From: an uncultured Flavobacteriales bacterium
GTDB lineage: Bacteria > Bacteroidota > Bacteroidia > Flavobacteriales > Crocinitomicaceae
Length of the DNA stretch: 39,166 nt
Assembly (NCBI GenBank): GCA_946480815.1
Contig: CAMLLB010000039.1
Coordinates: forward strand, 1-39,166
Direction of reading: 5' to 3'
Each line of letters begins with the position of its first letter. Position 1 is the stretch's first letter. Under the pieces are notes generated by a model, which was not told where the DNA came from, made no database searches, and saw nothing but the letters and a program-made list of their open reading frames with translations. Shown here one piece after another: positions 16,356 through 24,223 of the stretch. The translations under genes were made by a program, and so were the position numbers.

Positions 16356-17177
16356 ATGGAAAGAATTTTAGTACCGGTAGATTTTTCAGAGGCATCTGAG
16401 AATGCATTAAATTATGCCATTGAATTCACTAAAGAATTAAAAGGACAAATCTGTCTGCTTAACGTATATGACTATATTGCTGTGCCGAATGACCCGATCG
16501 TTTGGATTCCATCAATGGATGATATCATCGAAGATCACATGCAAAAGCTGGAAGTTATTCGCAAAAAAATCATCAGTCAGCATGGTAACCGGATAAAGAT
16601 AAAATGTTACTGCGAACCCGGAACAGTAATTGAAGCCATCAACACATTTGTAATAAAACATCATATAGATTTGGTGATTATGGGGATGCAGGGTGGAGGA
16701 TATGTTTCTGAAAAGATCATCGGAAGTACCACTACTTCATTGATGCGCAAAGCTGCTTGCCCTGTTTTGGGAATTGCAATGCATGTGAAATATCGTCCGA
16801 TCTCAAGTATCGTTCTGGCAACAGATTATGAGGATGCCGATTATAAAAAGATATTGAAACCTTTGATCCATTTGGTTCAGAAAGTTAATGCACATTTACA
16901 TATCCTATATGTAGTGGAACCCGAAGTATCATTAGATGCTGGAATTGTAACCGGAGTTCAGGTATCACGTGCATTGAAAGAAATACCATATACGGTTCAT
17001 ACACTTGCTCATGAAGATATTTCGGAAGCAGTGGATCAGTTTGTAAGTGATAAATTGATCGATATAACGGTTATTGTGCCAAGGAAGCATTCGTTTTTTT
17101 ACTCTGTCTTTCATGAACCGAATACAAAAAAAATCGCTTTCCATACAACTATTCCACTGTTAACTCTCCACGAATAA
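16356..17177 (+). CDS. Tandem universal stress protein (UspA family)
   Basis: The 273-residue protein has two Usp domains. Domain 1 (about 1-145) starts ERILVPVDFSEASENALNYA with D9 and contains the ATP-binding pattern G110-x2-G113-x9-G123-S124 (GMQGGGYVSEKIIGST). Domain 2 (about 148-272) starts ISSIVLATDYEDADYKKIL but lacks a clear glycine-rich loop (IVPRKHSFFYSVF takes its place), so only the first domain should bind nucleotide. This tandem with one degenerate half is common in Bacteroidota. It follows the copper-storage gene by 257 bp. That gap holds no other gene; I see only an AT-rich region with no clear promoter box. A role under energy or redox stress is inferred from the family and neighbours. 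Confidence 0.93.
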   Translation: MERILVPVDFSEASENALNYAIEFTKELKGQICLLNVYDYIAVPNDPIVWIPSMDDIIEDHMQKLEVIRKKIISQHGNRIKIKCYCEPGTVIEAINTFVIKHHIDLVIMGMQGGGYVSEKIIGSTTTSLMRKAACPVLGIAMHVKYRPISSIVLATDYEDADYKKILKPLIHLVQKVNAHLHILYVVEPEVSLDAGIVTGVQVSRALKEIPYTVHTLAHEDISEAVDQFVSDKLIDITVIVPRKHSFFYSVFHEPNTKKIAFHTTIPLLTLHE

Positions 17178-17392
17178 TTGCATCCTGAATAGTTGTAAAA
17201 ACGGTTACCGGATTAATCGGGGAATTGTTTTGGAAATCGGTCTTTCCGAATGGTTATCCGGCTGCGAAAAGTCAATATTTGGTTTGACAAAGATCATTGT
17301 TTCCACTGCGGAAATGCCTGATTTTCGTATTAAACTTTAAATCCTTGTATTCAGGAAGATTGCCATTGCAATGGATTGATAAAAAATGACTT

Positions 17393-17755
17393 ATGGAAAA
17401 GGTACAGATTGAAATCAATAATCATCGAAAAGTATTTTCAGTACGAGAACTTTTTACCCAGAAATTCAATAATCTGAAACTGGAATTTTATGCCAAACCA
17501 AATACGGAGTACGGGCCGCATTCCGATAAGATTGTCCGAAACAGTGGTTTTACCATCGGTGATTGCCGGACATCCAATCATAATGGTGTCCTGACGATCC
17601 TTCCGGGAATGACTGTTCAGGAACTGAAAGACTATCTGAACGGTACTTTCGGGCTTCGCGTTGAAGTGTACAAGCTGGCCGATTCATCCTGGCAAATCAT
17701 AGATTCGGGTTCGGACTCATTAGAGGAACTCAATCAGTCGAACGAAATTTCGTAA
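17393..17755 (+). CDS. Conserved-looking hypothetical protein heading the MCE/Mla operon
   Basis: The 120-residue soluble protein starts MEKVQIEINNHRKVFSVREL and contains KLEFYAKPNTEYGPHSDKIV, a GFTIGDCRTSNHNG loop with a single Cys, and a compact C-terminal half (ILPGMTVQELKDYLNGTFGLRVEVYKLADSSWQIIDSGSDSLEEL). That half reads as beta-alpha-beta and resembles a small ligand- or protein-binding fold. I do not recognise the family. It has no signal peptide and no membrane helix, so it is cytoplasmic. It ends 4 bp before the permease gene, and all following genes overlap by the ATGA motif, so it belongs to the lipid-transport operon. It may be a regulatory or adaptor subunit of the ABC complex. 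That role is inference from position only. The 215-bp spacer in front holds no gene. Confidence 0.75.
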   Translation: MEKVQIEINNHRKVFSVRELFTQKFNNLKLEFYAKPNTEYGPHSDKIVRNSGFTIGDCRTSNHNGVLTILPGMTVQELKDYLNGTFGLRVEVYKLADSSWQIIDSGSDSLEELNQSNEIS

Positions 17756-17759
17756 GATC

Positions 17760-18524
17760 ATGCTTGAAAACGTGAAACTGATATTGACCGAAATCGGGGA
17801 TATAACCCGTTTCTCAATAAGGTTTTTCGGAGAACTCTTTAGAAAAGATTATGAATTCAAAGAAATGCTCCGGCAGTTTTTTTTTCTTGGTTACAAGTCA
17901 CTTGGATTAGTGGTCATAACCGGTTTCATTATAGGTCTTGTCATCACAATCCAATCACGTCCCACACTGGTTAAATTCGGAGCAGAAGCCTGGTTGCCCG
18001 GAATGGTCTCTGTCTCTCTCGTCCGTGAGATCGCACCGGTAATTACTGCGTTAATTTGTGCGGGAAAAATAGGGTCCGGTATCGGTGCTGAACTTGGTTC
18101 GATGAAAGTTACCGAACAAATTGATGCCATGGAGGTTTCCGGTACCAACCCTTTTAAATATTTGGTTGTAACCCGCGTATTGGCAGTAACATTTATGATT
18201 CCCTTACTGGTAATTTTTGCCGACGCAGTATCGCTTTATGGTGGGTATCTGGGGGTAAACCTTCGCGGCGCGATCAGTTGGAATCTCTATTGGACACAGG
18301 TCTTGGATGCCCTCTCTTTCGGCGACATTCTTCCATCCATTATTAAAACCTTCTTTTTTGGTTTTGCTATAGGAATTATCAGCTGTTATAAAGGGTATTC
18401 TACCCAACGTGGGACAGAAGGCGTGGGAAGGTCTGCCAATTCTGCGGTCGTGATTTCTTCCCTTATTGTATTCATACTTGATCTGATTGCGGTTCAGATT
18501 ACGGATTTATTGCAACTAATATGA
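17760..18524 (+). CDS. mlaE: MlaE/YrbE-type ABC transporter permease
   Basis: The 254-residue protein has an N-terminal amphipathic helix and five or six membrane helices. The family signature EQIDAMEVSG lies at residues 119-128, the coupling region that contacts the ATPase. Conserved stretches GFIIGLVITIQSRPTLVKFGA, REIAPVITALICAGKIGSGIGAELG and GRSANSAVVISS fit MlaE. It forms the inner-membrane core of an MCE-type retrograde or anterograde phospholipid transporter that maintains outer-membrane asymmetry. It overlaps the ATPase gene by 4 nt (ATGA at 18521-18524). In Bacteroidota these operons usually lack the MlaB and MlaC genes of Escherichia coli, and neither is seen here. Confidence 0.93.
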   Translation: MLENVKLILTEIGDITRFSIRFFGELFRKDYEFKEMLRQFFFLGYKSLGLVVITGFIIGLVITIQSRPTLVKFGAEAWLPGMVSVSLVREIAPVITALICAGKIGSGIGAELGSMKVTEQIDAMEVSGTNPFKYLVVTRVLAVTFMIPLLVIFADAVSLYGGYLGVNLRGAISWNLYWTQVLDALSFGDILPSIIKTFFFGFAIGIISCYKGYSTQRGTEGVGRSANSAVVISSLIVFILDLIAVQITDLLQLI

Positions 18525-19291
18525 GTGGCGAAGAAAAATACAGCACTGAAACCCTGATCGAAAATCCGGTATTGCGTCTTGATAATATTTGTAAATCCTT
18601 TGGAAACAATCAGGTTTTACGCAATTTTAGCCTGACACTGAATAAGAGCGAGAATATGGTCATTCTAGGAAGATCAGGTTCAGGGAAATCAGTTTTAATC
18701 AAATGCATTATCGGCCTCATAAAACCCGATTCCGGAGCGATTCGTGTATTGAATTACGATTTATCGGGAATTGGCTTCAGGGAATTGGATGCGATGCGTT
18801 TCAGGGTCGGATTTCTTTTTCAAAGCAATGCGCTTTATGATTCGATGACCGTTCGAGAAAACCTGGAATTTCCGCTGCGCCGGCATCGTAGAAAAATGTC
18901 GGAGAAGGAAGTCGATGAACTCGTTGAAGAGGCTTTGACCAATGTCGGCTTACCGGATACTGCCGAAATGATGCCTTCGGAACTTTCAGGGGGAATGCGA
19001 AAACGCATCGCTCTGGCGCGAACATTGATTCTCAAACCGGAAATTATCCTTTATGACGAACCAACCACCGGGCTTGATCCGATCACTGCGAAAGAGATCA
19101 TCGAACTGATCATTGAACTGGGCGAAAAATACCAAACTTCTTCAATTGTTATCTCGCATGATATGAACTGTGTCAAACGGGTTGCGGAAAGGATCATCAT
19201 GCTCATTGAAGGAAGATGTTATGCAGAAGGTACGTACGAAGAGCTCAGTTTGTCCGGGGATGATGCCATCCGAAAATTTTTTGAACCATGA
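18521..19291 (+). CDS. mlaF: MlaF-type ABC transporter ATPase
   Basis: The 256-residue ATPase shows Walker A GRSGSGKS (50-57), Q-loop Q101, signature LSGGM (155-159), Walker B IILYDE (175-180) with the catalytic glutamate E180, and switch His H213. The N-terminal 15 residues (MSGEEKYSTETLIEN) extend beyond most MlaF proteins. It should power the MlaE permease. It overlaps both neighbours by the four-base ATGA stop/start motif (18521-18524 and 19288-19291), giving strict translational coupling and fixed stoichiometry. Confidence 0.95.
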   Translation: MSGEEKYSTETLIENPVLRLDNICKSFGNNQVLRNFSLTLNKSENMVILGRSGSGKSVLIKCIIGLIKPDSGAIRVLNYDLSGIGFRELDAMRFRVGFLFQSNALYDSMTVRENLEFPLRRHRRKMSEKEVDELVEEALTNVGLPDTAEMMPSELSGGMRKRIALARTLILKPEIILYDEPTTGLDPITAKEIIELIIELGEKYQTSSIVISHDMNCVKRVAERIIMLIEGRCYAEGTYEELSLSGDDAIRKFFEP

Positions 19292-20241
19292 AAAAAGAAG
19301 CAAGCAGAAATATAAGGCTGGGTATCATTGTGCTGGTCGGAACATTGGGTATCATTGCTGCCCTTTATTATGTAGGGAGCAGACAGCGTTTATTCGGATC
19401 TACGGTTCGTATTAAGGCTGATTTCTATAATGTAAACGGCCTCCGGAAAGGAAACAGTGTCCGATATGCAGGAATTGATATTGGAACAGTAGATGAGATC
19501 AGGATCACCAGTGATACATCGGTTGAAGTATTCATGGCTATCGACATCGATGCCTGCCGATTTATACGTAAAGATGCGGTTGCGGTAATCGGTACCGATG
19601 GGATTATGGGGAACAGGATCATAAACATCAATCCTTCCAATAGCAGAGCGGCCAGAGTAAATGAAGGGGATAAGTTACACACCTTAAGAACGGTGGAAAT
19701 GGATGCAACCCTTCGCACGCTTAACAGCACCAATCAAAATTTAAATGCCATAACGTCTGATCTGAAAGATATTTCCGGCAAACTAAACAGCGAACATTCG
19801 CTATTGAACGTGTTATTGGACCCGGAGGTATCTGATGATGTAAAAGCGGTAGTCACGCATTTCAGGTATATTGGGAAAAATACAGCAGTTCTAACCGGTG
19901 ATCTCCGCGATATTGTTCAACATGTGAAAGCGGGCAAAGGAACAGTTGGAATGATTCTAAAGGATACGGATTTCAGAAATAACCTCGAATATTCAATTGT
20001 CAACATTCGTTCGGTGACGGATAGTTTGGCCGTTGTTTCCGGTGATATCAGTTCTTTATCTAAAAATTTGAAAGACAATAAAGGCCTGGTTAACGTGCTG
20101 TTTACAGATTCGGATTATGTAAAGAAACTCGACTCTGTATTGGTTCATTTTGAAAGCGGAGCAGGGAATTTTGATGAAAGTATGAAAAACCTGAAATTAC
20201 GCTGGCCCTTTAAGGAAAAGAAGAAAAACAAAAAGCGTTAA
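19288..20241 (+). CDS. mlaD: MCE-domain lipid-binding protein (MlaD-like)
   Basis: This is a 317-residue protein. One N-terminal membrane helix (about 10-29) anchors it, and a single MCE domain (about 40-118) follows with the typical start VNGLRKGNSVRYAGIDIGTVDEIRI and end GIMGNRIININPSN. The remaining 190 residues are a helical, coiled-coil-like extension with repeats around TDLKDISG, LRDIVQHVKAGKGTVG and SGDISSLSKNLKDNKG, ending in a basic tail (KEKKKNKKR). E. coli MlaD is about 180 residues. The longer version with the helical extension is common in Bacteroidota and may form a tube across the periplasm. It closes the operon. An AT-rich inverted repeat, TTTTTCGA (20273-20280) with TCGAAAAA (20289-20296), lies downstream but lacks a T-tail. 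Confidence 0.93.
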   Translation: MKKEASRNIRLGIIVLVGTLGIIAALYYVGSRQRLFGSTVRIKADFYNVNGLRKGNSVRYAGIDIGTVDEIRITSDTSVEVFMAIDIDACRFIRKDAVAVIGTDGIMGNRIININPSNSRAARVNEGDKLHTLRTVEMDATLRTLNSTNQNLNAITSDLKDISGKLNSEHSLLNVLLDPEVSDDVKAVVTHFRYIGKNTAVLTGDLRDIVQHVKAGKGTVGMILKDTDFRNNLEYSIVNIRSVTDSLAVVSGDISSLSKNLKDNKGLVNVLFTDSDYVKKLDSVLVHFESGAGNFDESMKNLKLRWPFKEKKKNKKR

Positions 20242-20411
20242 TGCGCGCCTGATTGTTTTGTTCTGAGTATCATTTTTCGAGAGTTTTTTCGAAAAACAGG
20301 TCTTCTGTTCACTTATCCCAAAATTATGCAATAATCTTAAAAAGGATGTAACAATGTATTAGCTGATTGTCTGGAACTTTATGTTAAAACATACATTAAA
20401 ATCAAAGCAAT

Positions 20412-22688
20412 ATGAAAACAATGTTACTAAAAATGGGATTCCTTGTTCTTTTTCTGACAACGATTTCCACCAATAAACTATTGGCTTTTACTGCGGTTAC
20501 CGATGGTGACTGGACTGATCCTGTCACTTGGGGTGGTGTAGCACCTTCCGGGAATGTGAGTAATCAGGATATCATTATTCCGTCCGGAATTGATGTGAAT
20601 ATGAATACCAATGTGACTTTTTCCGGGTTGCTTAATACTTTTACTGTTGACGGAACCCTTACAAGTTCTACCAATAGTGGATTGGAGATCCAGAATGGAA
20701 CGTTTAGCGGTAACGGTAGTGTTGATATTCAGCGTATCGTTTTCAGCGGTTTATTGGTTTCTTATTCTTATGCAGGTGATATGACAGTGAATACTTTTGT
20801 GAATTCAGGATCAGTTATTGCCTTTACCTCACAGGTTACTGTCACGGATTCCTTGCATCTGGATGATGGAACGCTGACGTTGAATACAGGAGCAAACCTG
20901 TCCCTGAACGCAAATGCAAAAGTTGTCCGAAACGATGGCTCACTGGCAACCACGGGAGGGATTTTTAATTCAGCTGGAGCTTACCATGTTCATTATATCG
21001 GAGGTTCCAAGACAAGTGGTATTGAGATCAATTCATTAAATATGCAGAATGCAGACATTAGTTTGGATGACAATACTTCGGTTTTGACCCTGGGAAGTGA
21101 TTTAATGGTGCATGGAGTTCTGCAGTTAAACGCCGGGATATTGAACATCGGTGCGAATAACCTGGAAATTCACGGAAACATGAACATCCAGGGTGGTGCA
21201 GCTTTAACATCCACCGCCACATCAAACATCCGGATTGAAACGGCAAATACATTGAATTCCGGACTGGTATTCACTTCCGGTTCCTCCGTTGATCAGCTTT
21301 ACATTGATTATACAGGCAGTTCGGGTTCCGTACAGCTTAAAAGTTCTTTGGCAATCGCCGGAGAATTGCACCTGCATGAAGGAACATTGAGCGTTGAAAA
21401 TGGCGCTACTTTAACTATGAATGCAGGAAGTCTTGCACAGGTAATGAATGGAAAACTGGAAAACAATGGCGGTGCCTTTGATGGAACTGCTTCTTATGAT
21501 GTGGAATATATGGGAGATTCAACTGTTACTACCGGTGAAGAACTTACCGGATCGGGATTGAATGATGTTGAGATCAACATTACACAAGGTGAGGTGATGC
21601 TGGATAGCGATGCAACGGTTGGAGGAGAATTGAGTTTGGTGAGCGGAAAACTAAACCTGAATTCCAATAACCTCGTAGTAAACGGGACCCTGGACCAGGA
21701 ATTTGCCAGCCCGATTGTTGGAAATATGAGTTCTGATTTGCATTTGAATATTACAACCGCCGGTAACGATACTATTTATTTTGACGGTTCGAATTCAAGC
21801 CTGGAACAATTCATAGTAGAGGTAACCGGAGGTGATCTCGTATTGGGTTCAACACTTCGTATCCATGACGAATTGACCATGACCAGCGGAAATATCCGCT
21901 TAATGAATAACAATCTGGTTCTGGAACAAAATGCGGATATCACCGGATACAGCAATACCAGATATATCATGACACCGGACGCCGGAAAACTTCAGATGTA
22001 TGTATCGGCTTTTTCTTCGTATGTGGTCTTCCCGGTCGGAACGGAATCAAACTATTCACCGGCAAGTATTCAGCAGATTTCTACCGGTACAGCAGGTAAC
22101 TTCATGGTAAAAGCATTTAACGGAGTGTTTACAGGTGGAACTGAAAATTCAGGGTTTAACAGTGCGAGCGGCGCAAGTGTGGTGAATAGAACATGGTTGA
22201 TTGAATCAGATGCTGGTACGGTTAATATGAACCTGAAATTGGGGTGGATGGTTACATCAGAGGTAAATGGATTTGATCGCACCAATGCATATATTTCTCA
22301 CTACACGAATAGTGCCTGGGATACACAGACATCCGGAAGTGCCGCAGCGGGTGCTAACAGTACCTACGAGATCAGCCGTGCAGGGATTACCAGTTTGAGT
22401 CCTTTTGCTGTTGCTGATGAAGATGCCGAATTGATTGTGGATGAGAATAGCTTATTAACGGTTAATCTGTATCCGAACCCTTGTACAGACGTGATGAATA
22501 TCAGCTATTCGGGAACAGATAATCAATACAATCTCCAGGTAACGGATATTGCAGGAAGAATCTATGATGTGGCAAGCACAGGGACCAATCAAGTGGATGT
22601 GTCCGGTTTAAGCCAGGGTACTTACTTGTTGAAAATGATCGATAAACAAACGAATAAAATTTCAATAAGACAGTTTGTTAAGAAGTAG
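20412..22688 (+). CDS. Large T9SS type A sorting-domain protein, beta-helix-like passenger
   Basis: The 758-residue protein has a signal peptide (MKTMLLKMGFLVLFLTTISTNKLLA) and starts with a G8-like segment (GDWTDPVTWGGVAPSGNV, then IIIPSGIDVNMN). A long series of repeating short strands follows, of the pattern 'L..G.L.LN..N.L...G' (TLTLNTGANLSLNANAKVVR, LNAGILNIGANNLEIHGNM, LVSGKLNLNSNNLVVNGTL), which reads as a right-handed beta-helix. The C-terminus (LYPNPCTDVMNISYSGTDNQ, then VDVSGLSQGTYLLKMIDKQ, then FVKK) is a type A T9SS sorting domain. It is likely a cell-surface or released adhesin or structural protein. It stands alone, is closed by a strong bidirectional terminator, and lies 170 bp after the Mla operon, where I see no other gene. 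Confidence 0.92.
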   Translation: MKTMLLKMGFLVLFLTTISTNKLLAFTAVTDGDWTDPVTWGGVAPSGNVSNQDIIIPSGIDVNMNTNVTFSGLLNTFTVDGTLTSSTNSGLEIQNGTFSGNGSVDIQRIVFSGLLVSYSYAGDMTVNTFVNSGSVIAFTSQVTVTDSLHLDDGTLTLNTGANLSLNANAKVVRNDGSLATTGGIFNSAGAYHVHYIGGSKTSGIEINSLNMQNADISLDDNTSVLTLGSDLMVHGVLQLNAGILNIGANNLEIHGNMNIQGGAALTSTATSNIRIETANTLNSGLVFTSGSSVDQLYIDYTGSSGSVQLKSSLAIAGELHLHEGTLSVENGATLTMNAGSLAQVMNGKLENNGGAFDGTASYDVEYMGDSTVTTGEELTGSGLNDVEINITQGEVMLDSDATVGGELSLVSGKLNLNSNNLVVNGTLDQEFASPIVGNMSSDLHLNITTAGNDTIYFDGSNSSLEQFIVEVTGGDLVLGSTLRIHDELTMTSGNIRLMNNNLVLEQNADITGYSNTRYIMTPDAGKLQMYVSAFSSYVVFPVGTESNYSPASIQQISTGTAGNFMVKAFNGVFTGGTENSGFNSASGASVVNRTWLIESDAGTVNMNLKLGWMVTSEVNGFDRTNAYISHYTNSAWDTQTSGSAAAGANSTYEISRAGITSLSPFAVADEDAELIVDENSLLTVNLYPNPCTDVMNISYSGTDNQYNLQVTDIAGRIYDVASTGTNQVDVSGLSQGTYLLKMIDKQTNKISIRQFVKK

Positions 22689-22707
22689 ATAGCTTTAAAA
22701 TTTATAA

Positions 22708-22747
22708 AATCCCGATCCGGTTTATGCAGGATCGGGATTTTGTTTTT
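22708..22747. terminator. Strong bidirectional terminator
   Basis: AAATCCCGATCC (22708-22719) pairs with GGATCGGGATTT (22730-22741), a perfect 12-bp stem with a 10-base loop. A T-rich tail follows on the plus strand (TTTTGTTTTT), and TTTTATAAATTTT lies on the minus side. It serves the T9SS gene ending at 22688 and the convergent cytidylyltransferase-like gene ending at 22790. Confidence 0.9.
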
Positions 22748-22789
22748 ATATCAATCGCGTTCGTGTGGAAATTTTAAGTAGGATTAAAC

Positions 22790-23503
22790 TCACTGAAACA
22801 GATTTTTATTGTCATATACCAGTTTTACCAGTTTGTACGTGGCAGGAGATTCAATTGCAAGATTCTCAATTTCGGGTACTTCAAAGAACATCGGGTTGTT
22901 CCCTGATTTTTGCTTGTTGTTTTTTAAGAATGCTGTACGATTGAACACATGGAAGATCGTGTCTTCAAAAATCACAAAATGCGGGTCGTTCCTTAACGTA
23001 ATTGCAGGATAATTGCTGTTATCATACAGGCGCTTTTCAATTCTGCACAGGCTCATTACCGAGTCAAATTGCTTATGTTCCGCATTGATAACATACATGT
23101 AGTATCGTTCAATGACTTCTTCAATTGTTTTGACAGAAAGCAGTGGATTGATGCATTGTGTCTGCATAAAATGTTCGCCATCTGTTTTTTCAAGTGAATG
23201 AGCAGTGATCAGGTCCGAAGTCGGCATTTCCTCCAGGATCCGTTCTGTTGCGTGTTGATCTGAAAACTTATCGGGGTGCGGTAAGCCGATAATGGAAATT
23301 TTTCCATTACTTCCATAGGTCTTTTTTACCAGGTCGGAATCGGTCGAAATGACAATTTTATGAATGGCTTTGACAGCAAGTAACTTGTCGATCGTGATTT
23401 GGAATAAAGGCAAACCTCCGAAATCTTTGATGTGTGAATCCGGTAAATTCGAATTGTTGGTTCTCTGGACAGTGATCAATGCAGTGATAGTTGGTTTATT
23501 CAT
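22790..23503 (-). CDS. Divergent acylneuraminate cytidylyltransferase-like protein
   Basis: This is a 237-residue Rossmann-type protein. The order ITALITVQRTNNSNLP, then IKDFGGLPLFQITIDKLL, then IHKIVISTDSDLVKK matches the start of CMP-sialic acid/CMP-KDO synthetases (usual IPAR-x-SKG, then K-x-I/L-x-GKPLI, then STDSE). Its nucleotide-binding motif is altered: QRTNNSNLP in place of AR-GSKGIP. The second half (NPLLSVKTIEEVIERYYM ... SVMSLCRIEKRLYD ... FNRTAFLKNNKQKSGNNPMFFEVPEIE) follows the family layout. The neighbours give no sugar-acid pathway. It could activate an unusual sugar acid, or could have lost catalysis. An ordinary CMP-NeuAc synthetase is unlikely. The gene is convergent with the T9SS gene and followed by a shared terminator. 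Confidence 0.7.
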   Translation of the reverse strand: MNKPTITALITVQRTNNSNLPDSHIKDFGGLPLFQITIDKLLAVKAIHKIVISTDSDLVKKTYGSNGKISIIGLPHPDKFSDQHATERILEEMPTSDLITAHSLEKTDGEHFMQTQCINPLLSVKTIEEVIERYYMYVINAEHKQFDSVMSLCRIEKRLYDNSNYPAITLRNDPHFVIFEDTIFHVFNRTAFLKNNKQKSGNNPMFFEVPEIENLAIESPATYKLVKLVYDNKNLFQ

Positions 23504-23557
23504 GTGAATGTGTTTTTTTAGTTGACAAGGATAGGCATTTTATAATTACGAATTACG

Positions 23558-23575
23558 TCCTGATAGCTATCAGGA
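23558..23575. repeat. CGATAGCTATCG-family palindrome, copy 1
   Basis: TCCTGATAGCTATCAGGA is a perfect 18-bp palindrome, flanked by words of the type ACGAATT on both sides (AATTACGAATTACG before, TACGAATTGCGAATT after). It lies between the cytidylyltransferase-like and DUF2200 genes. Copies with the same flank words lie at 35742 and 37912-37968. Confidence 0.75.
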
Positions 23576-23667
23576 TACGAATTGCGAATTAAAAGGTTGA
23601 CCATTAAAAGGATATTGAGTGTATTCGATGAGTGAGTACTCTTTAATTAGGAATTAGACATTCGTAA

Positions 23668-24036
23668 TCAGGAATTATTCCTTAGGATTTTCTCCATTTT
23701 TCGTCCTTTTGCCAGTTCATCAACCAGTTTATCCAGGTAGCGGGCTTTTTTGGTCAGTGGAGTCTGAATTTCTTCTATCCGGTAACCGCAAATCATCCCG
23801 GTAATCAGTTCTGCATTCGGATTAAGTGTTGCTTGATTGAAAAATTCTTCAAAAGTGACATTCTGTTCAATAAGCTGCTCTTGTTTTGCAGCATCAAAAC
23901 CCGTGAGCCATTCAATAACCTGGCGCAGTTCCTTTACTGTTCTGCCTTTCTTTTCAACTTTTGTAACATAGTGAGGGTAAACAGAAGCAAAGCTCATTTT
24001 TGCAATGCGTTCGTCATGTGTTGCTGATGTACTCAT
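23668..24036 (-). CDS. DUF2200 family protein
   Basis: From the ATG at 24036 the protein has 122 residues. Nearly its whole length matches the DUF2200 pattern: MSTSATHDERIAKMSFASVY, PHYVTKVEKKGRTVKELRQV, IEWLTGFDAAKQEQL, TLNPNAELITGMICGYRIEE, and the end LDKLVDELAKGRKMEKILR. The function of the family is unknown. An upstream ATG at 24084 would add 16 residues, but it falls inside the hairpin/poly-A region at 24071-24127, so 24036 is preferred. There is no membrane helix or signal peptide. It runs on the same strand as the HTH-pentapeptide gene but is separated from it by a terminator-like structure, so it is probably transcribed separately. The promoter was not identified. Confidence 0.92.
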   Translation of the reverse strand: MSTSATHDERIAKMSFASVYPHYVTKVEKKGRTVKELRQVIEWLTGFDAAKQEQLIEQNVTFEEFFNQATLNPNAELITGMICGYRIEEIQTPLTKKARYLDKLVDELAKGRKMEKILRNNS

Positions 24037-24070
24037 AAATCCGTAAGCTTTTACCAAATGTACTGAATCG

Positions 24071-24127
24071 AAAAAAAAGTTCAAAGGATTAAAGGTTCAA
24101 TCTAATCGAACTTTTTAACCTTTGAAC
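24071..24127 (-). terminator. Minus-strand terminator built from a GTTCAA-type fold-back (copy C)
   Basis: GTTCAAAGG (24079-24087) pairs with CCTTTGAAC (24119-24127), and the inner TTAAAGGTTC and GAACTTTTTAA extend the stem. On the minus strand the hairpin is followed by eight T (A run 24071-24078 on plus). It is well placed to end transcription of the HTH-pentapeptide gene (stop at 24224) before DUF2200. Confidence 0.7.
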
Positions 24128-24138
24128 TTTCTGTAATC

Positions 24139-24176
24139 TTAAGCTGGAACGAGCAAGGATGCCCGTACCAGCTTAA
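24139..24176. repeat. Long inverted repeat
   Basis: TTAAGCTGG (24139-24147) and CCAGCTTAA (24168-24176) form a perfect 9-bp inverted repeat around a 20-base loop. It lies in the 3' region of the HTH-pentapeptide gene, just before the terminator, and may be part of a dispersed element or assist termination. Confidence 0.5.
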
Positions 24177-24223
24177 AAACCCGGAAACCGGATCACGTCT
24201 CCGAACATAAAACACGAATTCCT

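Noticed and set aside
20273..20296. Terminator after mlaD
   Set aside because: TTTTTCGA and TCGAAAAA pair, but the stem is almost only A-T and no T-tail follows, so it is only noted as an inverted repeat.
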